A stretch of 64,000 nt of DNA from Paenibacillus harenae DSM 16969. Its GTDB lineage: Bacteria > Bacillota > Bacilli > Paenibacillales > Paenibacillaceae. The notes below the pieces were generated by a model. The model searched no databases, was not told the origin of the DNA, and saw nothing but the letters and a program-made list of their open reading frames with translations. Shown here in pieces: positions 54,120-62,693 of this stretch. The stretch is taken from NCBI RefSeq assembly GCF_000422465.1, contig NZ_AULV01000015.1:186001-250000 (forward strand), read 5' to 3'. Position 1 is the first letter of the stretch. Each line of letters begins with the position of its first letter. The position numbers were made by a program, and so were the translations under genes.

Positions 54120-55106
54120 CTACTTGCTATTGATAAACGGGAACAGCAGCTTCTGATTCTCGGTTGTATACATATTTTCTTTCGTAATCACATTTGACTC
54201 CATATAGGTAATCGGATTGGTTTTGTCGCCCTCTATGAGCTTTAACGCCGTTTTCACTCCGAGGTAGCCCATATTGAAGGGCTTCTGCACAATGGATGCT
54301 TTTATAATGCCGGCCTCCAGCAATTGAACCTCGTCGCCGGTGCTGTCAAAGGCGATTAGACGTATATCGTCCGCTCTGTTCTGTTCCTTCAACACCCTGG
54401 CCACGCCCAACGAGGCAGATTCATTTAGCGTGATGAACGTATTAATGGGGGAGCCGCTTGTGATCAGCTGCTTGGCGATCAGATAAGCCCGATCCTCGGA
54501 TTGATCAGCATAATAGATTCCCATCAAGCTATCCTTGTAGTCGGCAAGAGCGAGCTGCATGCCTACCAGCCTTTCCTCGGAAACGGCTGAATTCTCGTTA
54601 TCGCTAATCAAAGCCAGGACGGGATGACCGTTTGTTTCCTTAATGGAGGTTTGGCCCGCCAGCCGTCCTGCTTCGAAGTGATTGCTGGAGACGACTACGG
54701 GAGAAGGCTGCATATTCGGCGATGAATGAATAACGACTAATTTAATGCCTGCTTCACGCGCTTTCGCCAGAACGGCCGGCATCCGGTCATCCTTGATGGG
54801 GGCTATAACAATAGCATGCGGCTTTCGTTCGATCGCCGCTTCCAATATTTGAATTTGGGCATCTGCACCCTCTTCGGAAAGAGGACCTTCCACGCTTACA
54901 TTCAGCCCCATCTCTTTGGCCGCCGCTTCCGCTCCCTTATGGACAGCCTGCCAGAAGTCAAGTTGGACGTTTAAGGTCTCAAGAATAACCGTCACCCTTC
55001 TTTCCCCGTGGCTGACGCCGGAGAAAAACTTGAAATTAAATACAGCATATACAGCAAGGACAATAATGGCCAGGACCAGCCAAAGGGTATATCGATGCTT
55101 CCGCAT
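54120..55106 (-). CDS. Membrane-anchored sugar-binding protein of the sensor set
   Basis: 328 aa. An uncleaved-looking N-terminal helix (about 9-27, WLVLAIIVLAVYAVF) without lipobox anchors a type I periplasmic-binding domain (VTVILETLNVQLDFWQAVHKG, VIAPIKDDRMP, LIAFDSTGDEV). AAGGGG precedes the ATG by 9 bases. It directly follows the kinase gene, so it probably delivers ligand to that kinase instead of to the permeases. Confidence 0.85.
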   Translation of the reverse strand: MRKHRYTLWLVLAIIVLAVYAVFNFKFFSGVSHGERRVTVILETLNVQLDFWQAVHKGAEAAAKEMGLNVSVEGPLSEEGADAQIQILEAAIERKPHAIVIAPIKDDRMPAVLAKAREAGIKLVVIHSSPNMQPSPVVVSSNHFEAGRLAGQTSIKETNGHPVLALISDNENSAVSEERLVGMQLALADYKDSLMGIYYADQSEDRAYLIAKQLITSGSPINTFITLNESASLGVARVLKEQNRADDIRLIAFDSTGDEVQLLEAGIIKASIVQKPFNMGYLGVKTALKLIEGDKTNPITYMESNVITKENMYTTENQKLLFPFINSK

Positions 55107-55119
55107 TTGCTTTCGCCCC

Positions 55120-56904
55120 TTAATCGAGTTTGGGAATCACGATCGTAATACAGGTACCTTCTCCGATTTCGCTGCGAATTTGGATACCGTATTCGTAACC
55201 AAAATAGAGTTTGATCCGCTCATCGACGTTGCGGATGCCGATGCCTTGATCACGATTATCTTCCTCATTGCTGAAGAGGAGCCGTCCCTGCTGCTCCGGC
55301 GTCATGCCATGTCCGTTATCCTCAACTTCAAATACGATCTGATCCCCCGATGCTCTCCCTCGAATCGTTATCCGTCCGTCTTCTATGCCGTACATATTGC
55401 GAATACCGTGGTAAATCGCATTTTCGACAAAGGGTTGAAGCAGTATCTTCAGAGTCTTATAGCCGAGAATAGATTCATCAATATCGATTTCATAACGAAG
55501 CTCCTCGTTATAACGCATTTTTTGTATAAGCAAATAATTCGTAATATGCTCCAGTTCCACCCGAATCGGCACCAGCTCTTGATCCTTCGTGATGCTTGCG
55601 CGGAATAGCTTGGCCAGGGCGGCAGTCATCAGAACGACCTCTTCATGCTGCTTCTGCTCGGCCATCCAAACGATGGAATCAAGCGTATTATACAGAAAAT
55701 GGGGATTGATTTGCGCTTGAAGCAGCAGAAGCTCGCTCTTTCGCTTGTTCTCCTGGTTCCGGATCGTCTCCTCCATCAAAAATTTGGTTCTGCTGACCAT
55801 TAAATTAAACGACCGGCCCAGCTGTCCAATTTCGTTCATTTGACCGATTTTGGTCTGAATATCGAAATTCCCTTTCTCCACCTGCTTCATATCCGACTGC
55901 AAGACCTTAATCGGCTTCGATAACCGGTGGGACAGCCCGATGGAGATCAGCAAGGAAATCGCTAAACCGAATAAAGAATAAAAAATAATCGAATTGCGCA
56001 AATCGTCTTTACTGGTAATCAGATCGTCCGTATAGGCGACGCCGGCGATTCTCCATCCGAAGTTCGTATCCTGGACGGAATAGATGCGCTTGCCGTCTCC
56101 TTGGTTAACGACGAATGATTGACCATTTGAAACCTGAAGAACCTCCTTAATCCGTTCGGTCCTTAATTTACTTTCGATCAGCTGCTGCTGAGGGTGATAT
56201 ACGAGGTTTCCCTCGTTGTCAACGATAAAGAGGTAGCCTTTTTGGCCAAGATTAATGTTGCTGCAAATATCGTTTATGACACTGAGGTTCAGGTCCACAA
56301 GGAGTACGCCTTCGGCCGTTATGCCATCCGTGCTCTTAAGCTCCCGGCTCAAGGACACTACCCAGCGGTATTCATTCTCGATTAAATTCTGCACGTGAGG
56401 CGCGGAAATGACCGATTTGCCGCCCGCTGCCTTTGCCATCTGGTACCATGCTTGATCCTGCAGCCGCGTGTTCGGATTTAAGCTTGTAATTCTTCGGTCG
56501 GATACAAATCTGCCGTTATACCCGTATACCATAATGGACGCGATGTCCTTGCGGGTGTACAAGATCGCCTGGAATAAGTCGGAAATCCGTTTCTCGTACG
56601 TACGCCGATTCTCTTCGCTAATGAAGCTGTTGTCGGACAGATAATACTTGACGTCCTTGTTTGTTAAAGCGAGCAGCGAGATATTTTCCATGTTATCCAC
56701 ATAGGATTGGATGTTCAAATTAACCTGCTTTATAATCTCTTCAATGTATCCTTTCGAGTTCCTCTCGACGGCAGCGACGGATACCTGATAGCTTACCAGA
56801 CTTGTTAATACGATTGCTGCCAATATTAATAGGGAAAATGCCAAGGAGATGTGGGATTGAATGCTTTTTAGCGGGAATAAAGGAAAGAAACGGTCTTTCA
56901 GCAT
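55120..56904 (-). CDS. YesM-like sensor histidine kinase
   Basis: 594 aa. TM1 about 19-40, dCache sensor 41-302, TM2 about 305-325, HAMP 326-378, H402 in INPHFLYNTLDS, and HATPase_c with EDNGHGM and GIGIRNV. It starts two bases after the regulator stop, and the binding protein follows 13 bases later. Confidence 0.93.
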   Translation of the reverse strand: MLKDRFFPLFPLKSIQSHISLAFSLLILAAIVLTSLVSYQVSVAAVERNSKGYIEEIIKQVNLNIQSYVDNMENISLLALTNKDVKYYLSDNSFISEENRRTYEKRISDLFQAILYTRKDIASIMVYGYNGRFVSDRRITSLNPNTRLQDQAWYQMAKAAGGKSVISAPHVQNLIENEYRWVVSLSRELKSTDGITAEGVLLVDLNLSVINDICSNINLGQKGYLFIVDNEGNLVYHPQQQLIESKLRTERIKEVLQVSNGQSFVVNQGDGKRIYSVQDTNFGWRIAGVAYTDDLITSKDDLRNSIIFYSLFGLAISLLISIGLSHRLSKPIKVLQSDMKQVEKGNFDIQTKIGQMNEIGQLGRSFNLMVSRTKFLMEETIRNQENKRKSELLLLQAQINPHFLYNTLDSIVWMAEQKQHEEVVLMTAALAKLFRASITKDQELVPIRVELEHITNYLLIQKMRYNEELRYEIDIDESILGYKTLKILLQPFVENAIYHGIRNMYGIEDGRITIRGRASGDQIVFEVEDNGHGMTPEQQGRLLFSNEEDNRDQGIGIRNVDERIKLYFGYEYGIQIRSEIGEGTCITIVIPKLD

Positions 56905-56905
56905 G

Positions 56906-58531
56906 TTAGTCCCCGCTCTCCTTTATTTGTTTATCCCGATAATCCTTCGGTGCGGCTCCCGTGTGCTTCTTGAATAAAATACTGAAATAATTCGGGTCCT
57001 TGTAACCGACCAGATCGGCGATTTCATACAATTTCAACGTTGTGTTATGAAGCAATTCCTTCGCCTTGGCGATTCGTACGCCGGTCAAATATTCGACAAA
57101 GGTCTCTCCCGTATGCTGCTTGAATATAAGGCTGAAATAGCTTGTACTCATCAGAACGTGACGGCATAAGTCCTGCAGCGACATCTTCTCATTCGCATAG
57201 TTCATATGAATATATTCTACCGCCCGATGAATTTGCATGTTCGTCAAATAGTTGCGGTTATCCCTAATGATAGAGATGACGGAGCTTACCACTTCCTTTA
57301 ACCAAACCTCGATATCATCCAGCGTCTTGAATCTGGACACATTCATCAGCTGTATTTGATGATCGAAGGTTGGCTCCCGCTCATGTATAGTCAGCTCCTG
57401 AATAGAGTTCATCAGAGATAAAACGACTTTCTGCATTTGCAGCATGCACGCCTCTACCGGAACCAATGCGTTCTTTAGCTCCGCTACTCCCGTCTCGATC
57501 AGCTCGTTCGCCTCTTGAATGGCTCCTGTTTTCACGGCTGCGGCCAGCTTGCGGTCTAAGTCCAAGCTCAGCGGCATGGATATCGAAGGTTTGCCTTCGA
57601 TATCCATAATATGGAGTACCCGGTTTTTCCCTAATAGAAAGCGGTAATCCAGAACAGACAACGCGCTCCTGTAGGAAACCGGAAGCTGTTCGGCATTCAT
57701 GCAGGTTCTGCCGATTCCGACCGTAACCGTGAACTTCAAATACTTCTCGATATGATAGCGCACTTCCTCTGCAAGAGAAAGTACCCGTTCATACATGAGA
57801 CTCTCGTTTTCTTGTCCGAAAACAATCGCGACCATCCGTTCCTCACGGGTACGAAACGTAAGCACATGATCCCGTTCAAGCGTCTCCTGAAAAATATCAA
57901 ATGCGGCAAACCTCAAAAACTCGGCATCAAGCTCGTAGAAAGGAAGATCCCGCTCTCCGAAATCGTCGATATCCGCTACCATGACCAAATACAGGGGCGA
58001 TACGGGCGGAAGGCTGAAATACGCGAATCGCTCTTCGATTTCCGCTTTGCTGAGCCCTACCGCGACCAGACGTTCAAGGAACCGCTCCTTGAGCAGCGGA
58101 AGACTTTGCTCCAATTGATGATTTAACCTGCCGAGATCCTCGCGGCGCTGCATCTCTTCGTCCATCTCCGATTTAATCCGGCCCAGCAGAAGACGTATTT
58201 CCTGCGCCGTGACCGGCTTTAAGACAAAATCGGATATCTTAAGCCGAATCGCCTGCTGGGCATATTCGAATTCGTCAAACCCCGTTAATATAATCATCTT
58301 GATATACGGAAACTGCGCAGAGATCAATCCGGCTAACTCTAATCCATCCATAAACGGCATGCTAATATCCGAGATAACCAGCTCCGGCCTGTCTAACTCT
58401 ACCGCATCCCAAGCTTCCCGGCCATTTGCGTAAGAGCCAATCAATTCAAAGCCATGCTCATTCCAATTAATCGTATTTTTTAATCCGTTCCGGACTACCG
58501 CTTCATCGTCGACAATGATCACTTTGTACAT
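56906..58531 (-). CDS. YesN-like response regulator with AraC DNA-binding domain
   Basis: 541 aa. The receiver (1-125) has D55 in LVISDISMPFMDG and K in FVLKPVT. A central unassigned region (130-430) is followed by two AraC helix-turn-helix motifs (about 440-538; MSLQDLCRHVLMSTSYFSLI, GYKDPNYFSILFKKHTG). GGAGAGG precedes ATG 58531 by five bases. It is the first gene of a seven-gene operon and probably controls its own promoter. Confidence 0.93.
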   Translation of the reverse strand: MYKVIIVDDEAVVRNGLKNTINWNEHGFELIGSYANGREAWDAVELDRPELVISDISMPFMDGLELAGLISAQFPYIKMIILTGFDEFEYAQQAIRLKISDFVLKPVTAQEIRLLLGRIKSEMDEEMQRREDLGRLNHQLEQSLPLLKERFLERLVAVGLSKAEIEERFAYFSLPPVSPLYLVMVADIDDFGERDLPFYELDAEFLRFAAFDIFQETLERDHVLTFRTREERMVAIVFGQENESLMYERVLSLAEEVRYHIEKYLKFTVTVGIGRTCMNAEQLPVSYRSALSVLDYRFLLGKNRVLHIMDIEGKPSISMPLSLDLDRKLAAAVKTGAIQEANELIETGVAELKNALVPVEACMLQMQKVVLSLMNSIQELTIHEREPTFDHQIQLMNVSRFKTLDDIEVWLKEVVSSVISIIRDNRNYLTNMQIHRAVEYIHMNYANEKMSLQDLCRHVLMSTSYFSLIFKQHTGETFVEYLTGVRIAKAKELLHNTTLKLYEIADLVGYKDPNYFSILFKKHTGAAPKDYRDKQIKESGD

Positions 58532-58585
58532 CGAAGCCTCTCCAGTCTGTTGGAATCAGGATACGCATGAAAACAATATACAGCC

Positions 58586-58614
58586 ATTATGCATGAGAAT
58601 ATGTCTGCTTACAA
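58586..58614 (-). promoter_or_regulatory. Putative promoter of the second sensor/CUT1 operon
   Basis: TTGTAA (58609-58614), 17 bases, CATAAT (58586-58591), 55 bases before the regulator start. Confidence 0.45.
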
Positions 58615-58634
58615 TTGCCCTGTTAGGCGCATTG

Positions 58635-58662
58635 AAAAAACCCGACCTGATAGGGCCGGGTT
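58635..58662 (-). terminator. Terminator of the TetR gene
   Basis: AACCCGGCC pairs with GGTCGGGTT, followed by TTTTTT on the minus strand. It isolates the TetR gene from the sensor operon. Confidence 0.8.
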
Positions 58663-58694
58663 CCAATAACGCAACGGGATTGAAAGCTGCAAAC

Positions 58695-58830
58695 CAGAGC
58701 GCGGTTTGCATTCGGTTTTGTAAGCTCAAGTTCAATTTTTTCAATTCGGTCCAGCCCGTTTTTGACCGTGTCTGCGATAACGAGAGCATCCTTTTTGTCG
58801 CTCCGGTAATTTTTTCAATGAGTTGATTTT
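58695..58830 (-). pseudogene. Relic of an IS110-type transposase
   Basis: One minus-strand frame reads KNYRSDKKDALVIADTV followed by KNGLDRIEKIELELTKPN. The first part resembles the IS110 DEDD-transposase block around TDKxDAxVIAD. A stop precedes it and no full reading frame remains, so this is a short decayed fragment. The match is from memory of the motif. Confidence 0.35.
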
Positions 58831-58847
58831 GTGCATATATTATTGGA

Positions 58848-59453
58848 TTAGTGAGTATTTTCTTTATTAAAAATGCGCTCACTAATCATTCGAAGAAACG
58901 AAGCCCATTGTTGCTGGAATTCGGGTTCTTCCAAAGTATGTCCTGTGATCATACGAGTTACATTGCTATATAGCAGGGGATAAATTGTGAGACTAGAGAG
59001 CATTAAGGTAATTAACGCTGGATCCAACTCTTCGGGAACCAGCCCCATCTCCTGTTTGGATTTCATATCTTCGTTATAAGATTGCAAGATCTTCTTTCTC
59101 ATTTCTTCCCCGTTTACATTTTCAGGAATTATATCGATGGCTTCCCAAGCCGTAAACTTTAAAAACTCCCTCAAGTTTTCGAGATTGACTTTAAGTCGAA
59201 ATTCTGCAATATGCACAGGATTAGCCGGTAATGTAAGATGTCCGGTTGGTAGCGATGTAAGAAATTCGTGAATCGTCTCATTTATAAGTTGATCTTTTCC
59301 TTTAAAGTAATGATAGATTAGTTGCTTATTGACCTCGGCTCGTTTCGCGATCGATTCAATTCTAGCACCCGTGTATCCTTTCTCGAAAAACTCTTCCTTG
59401 GCTGCTTGGAGTATCGCTTTCCGAGTACGTTCAGCATTGCGTATTTCACCCAT
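58848..59453 (-). CDS. TetR-family transcriptional regulator
   Basis: 201 aa. The N-terminal TetR helix-turn-helix (about 8-54; ARIESIAKRAEVNKQLIYHY and FKGKDQL) precedes an all-helical ligand domain. GGAGG lies 9 bases before ATG 59453. The adjacent RibD-C-like gene on the plus strand is broken, so its target may be lost or elsewhere. Its A+T content is higher than in the sugar operons. Confidence 0.9.
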   Translation of the reverse strand: MGEIRNAERTRKAILQAAKEEFFEKGYTGARIESIAKRAEVNKQLIYHYFKGKDQLINETIHEFLTSLPTGHLTLPANPVHIAEFRLKVNLENLREFLKFTAWEAIDIIPENVNGEEMRKKILQSYNEDMKSKQEMGLVPEELDPALITLMLSSLTIYPLLYSNVTRMITGHTLEEPEFQQQWASFLRMISERIFNKENTH

Positions 59454-59683
59454 TTCGGTTGACCTCCAGTACCTTCATTAACTATATCGTAGCGATTTTA
59501 GTGTTTAAAGTCAATTTTAATTAGATCGGTTGGAAAGTATTACTTTACAAAATGTAAGTTAAACTGTATTTTTATTTTCGAGACCAAGAATTGGCAGCTT
59601 AAAAAGGGGATTGTTGGGAATCTGTCGATTTTGTTTTCTCATTCTTGTGAAAAACAATATTAAAAAAAAAAGGAGTTTTGAAA

Positions 59684-60033
59684 ATGAGAAAAGTAAAAGT
59701 ATCTATGTATTTGACATTGGATGGCGTTATGGAGAATCCCGCTTGGACAGCGCCCTACTTCAATGAAGAGGTTGGGGAATTTCAAAAGGATTTGTTATTC
59801 TCTAGCGATACTCTTTTATTGTCTTGATCTACGGCAGTGGCGATCTTATTCATACGTTAATGGAGCACGATCTCATCGATGAATATCATTTCATGATCCA
59901 ACCAGTTGTACATGGAAGCGGAAAGCGTCTATTCAAAGATGGGAGCTATACAAAAGCTTTAAAGCTTGTTAAAGTACAAACGACCTCTACCGGTGTATCC
60001 ATCCTTTCCTATCAACCGGAGAAAACGAACTAA
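59684..60033 (+). pseudogene. RibD-C / dihydrofolate-reductase-like gene with internal deletion
   Basis: AAAGGAG and ATG 59684 open 47 codons starting MRKVKVSMYLTLDGVMENP, the N-terminus of YyaP/YwjB-like RibD-C proteins, and stop at 59827. A second frame from 59824 encodes IYGSGDLIHTLMEHDLIDEY and the family C-terminus to 60033. Some 80 middle codons are missing and the two pieces are out of frame (they meet at TTGA). The joined product would lack the NADPH-binding core, so the gene is probably dead. Confidence 0.75.
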
Positions 60034-60045
60034 ATTGCAATTAAA

Positions 60046-60085
60046 GCGGCAGCCTAGGACTATTCTCTTGACCAAAGGCTGCCGT
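60046..60085. terminator. Inverted repeat between convergent genes
   Basis: CGGCAGCC (60047-60054) pairs with GGCTGCCG (60077-60084). The T run is weak on both sides. It may serve the RibD-C relic and the LysR gene. Confidence 0.5.
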
Positions 60086-60101
60086 ATTAGCGTAATAAAG
60101 T

Positions 60102-60998
60102 CTATTGCTTCTCCCAATCGGCGGAGTGCTTCCGAACCAGTTGAAGAAACATTTTAAAAGCGGCAGATTGCCACTTGTTTTTATGAAAGGCCAGTAAGGT
60201 AAACAATGAATTTCCGTTCTCCCAAACCGCTCCGGCCAACTTCCCTTCTTTCATTTCCGCTGCAATTGAAAAAGATGGCAATATTGAAAGACCTAGTCCG
60301 CACATCACACTTTGTTTAATCGCCTCGATGCTCCAAAACTCTAAAGACGTTTTCGGAGCGACATCGTGTTCTTGTAAATAGGAGTCAAACAGCTTCCGAT
60401 AACTGCATCCTTGTTGAGTCGATAAAAATGTTGAGTTCGAAATGGCTTCCAGCATTCTAGGCCATAGATAGGAATGCAAATGTGGAGGGGCAATTAGAAC
60501 CATAGGTTCGTGGGCCAGTTTTTCTACATATAAATCAGGCTCAGCCCAATCTTTGTCCAACAAAAAAACTATGTCATATTCACCTGTACGCAGCAGCCTC
60601 AATGCTTCGGCATTGGAATAGGATGGTTTCAAAATGAGCTGTACTTGAGGATATAAATGGACGAATTCCTTTATAATTGGCGGTAATCGGTACACGGTTA
60701 AAGATTCAGGCGCAGCAATAGTTAGGATGCCGGCGGGGATATGACTTGCAGCAGGTATATTTTTTGCATTCGCGTATAATTTCAGCATCTCAATGGCGAA
60801 GGGCATAAATTGCTCGCCGGTTTGAGTAAGAACCACTTTTTTTCCTAGCCGGTCAAATAATGGGGCTCCTACCTCTTCTTCAAGCGCATGAATGTGCGTA
60901 GTCATTGTGGATTGAGCGTATCCGAGATTCTCTGCCGCTTTTGTAAAGCCGCCTAAATCTGATATGGCCTTAAAAGTAACAAGATGCCGAAGCTCCAT
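60102..60998 (-). CDS. LysR-family transcriptional regulator
   Basis: 298 aa. The winged helix-turn-helix is at 1-60 (FTKAAENLGYAQSTMTTHIH) and a periplasmic-binding-like effector domain at about 90-290. ATG 60998 has GGGGGCG seven bases before. The longer frame to 61178 would overlap the divergent gene and is not used. It is divergent from the EamA transporter and probably regulates it. Confidence 0.92.
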   Translation of the reverse strand: MELRHLVTFKAISDLGGFTKAAENLGYAQSTMTTHIHALEEEVGAPLFDRLGKKVVLTQTGEQFMPFAIEMLKLYANAKNIPAASHIPAGILTIAAPESLTVYRLPPIIKEFVHLYPQVQLILKPSYSNAEALRLLRTGEYDIVFLLDKDWAEPDLYVEKLAHEPMVLIAPPHLHSYLWPRMLEAISNSTFLSTQQGCSYRKLFDSYLQEHDVAPKTSLEFWSIEAIKQSVMCGLGLSILPSFSIAAEMKEGKLAGAVWENGNSLFTLLAFHKNKWQSAAFKMFLQLVRKHSADWEKQ

Positions 60999-61040
60999 TT
61001 CAATTCGCCCCCTGAGTATAAGCTCTTTCCCTCTTATGTA

Positions 61041-61069
61041 ATCATAAAAATCGATCGTTTCCATTTCAA
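61041..61069 (-). promoter_or_regulatory. Promoter of the LysR gene
   Basis: TTGAAA (61064-61069), 17 bases, TATGAT (61041-61046). On the plus strand TATACT at 61101-61106 may be the -10 of the EamA gene. Confidence 0.5.
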
Positions 61070-61159
61070 CTATCAATTTCACTAATTTCATTTCCATAGC
61101 TATACTGTAAACATCGCTGCAGCGCAACGTTACATGAATCTGCGATAAGAAGGAGCAGG

Positions 61160-62095
61160 GTGGTAGTGAACAAATCATGGAGAATCGTTATGGCAATAGC
61201 GACAACATTGCTACTATGGGCATCCGCATTTGTAGGAATAAGGGCGGGGCTGGAAGCGTACTCTCCGATTCATTTGTCGTTGCTGAGATACGCAACCGCT
61301 TCCGTTGTTCTGCTTTTGTATTTCTATAAAGGAAAATCCCGGCTTCCTGACAAGCATGATCTGCCTAGAATCATGCTAACAGGTTTTGTCGGAATTACAG
61401 TGTATAACTTTGCATTAAATTTTGGAGAGGTAAGTGTTACAGCCGGAGCAGCCAGTTTTATTGTGAACACGGTTCCTATATTCACATCCATACTAGCCGT
61501 TTTGATTTTGAAGGAAAGGCTGACATACTGGGGATGGAGCGCTATTATACTCAGCTTTATCGGGGTCGCCATCATATCCCTGGACGATATTCGAAGCTTG
61601 CAGCTAAGTAAAGGGGTACTGCTGCTTCTGATTGCTGCGCTTTCTCAAGCAACATATTTTATATTACAGAAACCGTTGCTTCAAAAATATCGCCCCATCG
61701 AGGCAACTACCTACGCAATACTAGCAGGAACCGTTTGTATGTTACCATTTTCTCAACATTTTTTTGAAGGGATTCACAATGCGCCGATTGCAAAAACAAT
61801 GGTCGTTATCTATTTAGGCATCTTTCCAGGTGCGCTCGCCTACTTATCATGGTCGTTTGCTCTATCAAAAGTGCAAGCTTCCTTTGTATCGAGTTTTCTT
61901 TTCCTCGTACCGTTATTGACTTTGGGTATTGCCTGGATTTGGCTATCCGAAATTCCAACGTTTTACACTTGGGTTGGCGGGGCATTGATTTTTGCAGGTG
62001 TTGTCTGCATGAATACGTTGGGAAAGCATAAGGCAATTCCGGAGCAAAGAAAAGATAAGAAGCAAGAACAATTGATGTTAACTGATGAACTTTAG
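61160..62095 (+). CDS. EamA/DMT-family transporter
   Basis: 311 aa with ten hydrophobic segments in two EamA repeats (about 8-140 and 148-288); the PIHLSLLRYATAS loop and the late FLVPLLTLGIAWIWLSEIP are typical. The charged tail EQRKDKKQEQ is cytoplasmic. The start is GTG 61160 or GTG 61166, with AAGGAG upstream. It is divergent from the LysR gene, a common arrangement for metabolite exporters; the substrate is unknown. Confidence 0.92.
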   Translation: MVVNKSWRIVMAIATTLLLWASAFVGIRAGLEAYSPIHLSLLRYATASVVLLLYFYKGKSRLPDKHDLPRIMLTGFVGITVYNFALNFGEVSVTAGAASFIVNTVPIFTSILAVLILKERLTYWGWSAIILSFIGVAIISLDDIRSLQLSKGVLLLLIAALSQATYFILQKPLLQKYRPIEATTYAILAGTVCMLPFSQHFFEGIHNAPIAKTMVVIYLGIFPGALAYLSWSFALSKVQASFVSSFLFLVPLLTLGIAWIWLSEIPTFYTWVGGALIFAGVVCMNTLGKHKAIPEQRKDKKQEQLMLTDEL

Positions 62096-62186
62096 CTTGG
62101 GGACAAAATCGTGCTCGCGTGTGCACCAAAACCACCGTGAGGTCGGCGTATATGGCTAGAAATGCCTGCGGCTTCTTAGGATACCC

Positions 62187-62612
62187 TCAAATATTCTTCT
62201 CATCATTAAACTCAACACAAAAAGGCTGCATTTCAGGTCTTAAACAATACTCTATTCTTTGTCTGAAATCTTTCCATTCAACTTTTTTTAGTGCTTCTTC
62301 AATCGGAAAGTAGCCTGAATCCAAGCTTTCTGATGTTTGTATTAATTCTCCACCTATTGGCTTTGCTAAAAATAGGGCGTTACAAATTGAATTTCCTACG
62401 TTCTGAAATATTCCGCAGAAATTGATAATTTCTATGTCTATTCCTGATTCTTCTTTTGTTTCTCTTATTGCAGCATGACTTAAGGACTCTCCTTCTTCTA
62501 CTTGACCACCAGGCATTTCCCAGCCTCTTCTTGGTCCTTTGATAAGTAATAATTCGTTTTTGTCATTTATTACAATTGCAGCTGCCGAAACGATATGCTT
62601 TGGTGGATTCAT
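62187..62612 (-). CDS. Nudix hydrolase
   Basis: 141 aa. The Nudix box lies at 36-58 in the form GX5EX7REUXEEXGU (G36, E42, R50, E51, E54, E55). It should hydrolyse a nucleoside diphosphate derivative. AAGGAGAG precedes ATG 62612. It follows the MurA-family gene in the same direction with an 80-base gap. Substrate not predictable. Confidence 0.93.
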   Translation of the reverse strand: MNPPKHIVSAAAIVINDKNELLLIKGPRRGWEMPGGQVEEGESLSHAAIRETKEESGIDIEIINFCGIFQNVGNSICNALFLAKPIGGELIQTSESLDSGYFPIEEALKKVEWKDFRQRIEYCLRPEMQPFCVEFNDEKNI

Positions 62613-62693
62613 CGCTTTACTCTCCTTAAAAAGATTAATAAATATTTATGCTCTAATCCCGTTGAACTAACCATTAACGGAGTGCTCTGGCTT

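Noticed and set aside
58556..58882. 108-codon minus-strand ORF over the TetR 3' end
   Set aside because: It overlaps the TetR gene, an IS110-like relic in another frame and a terminator.
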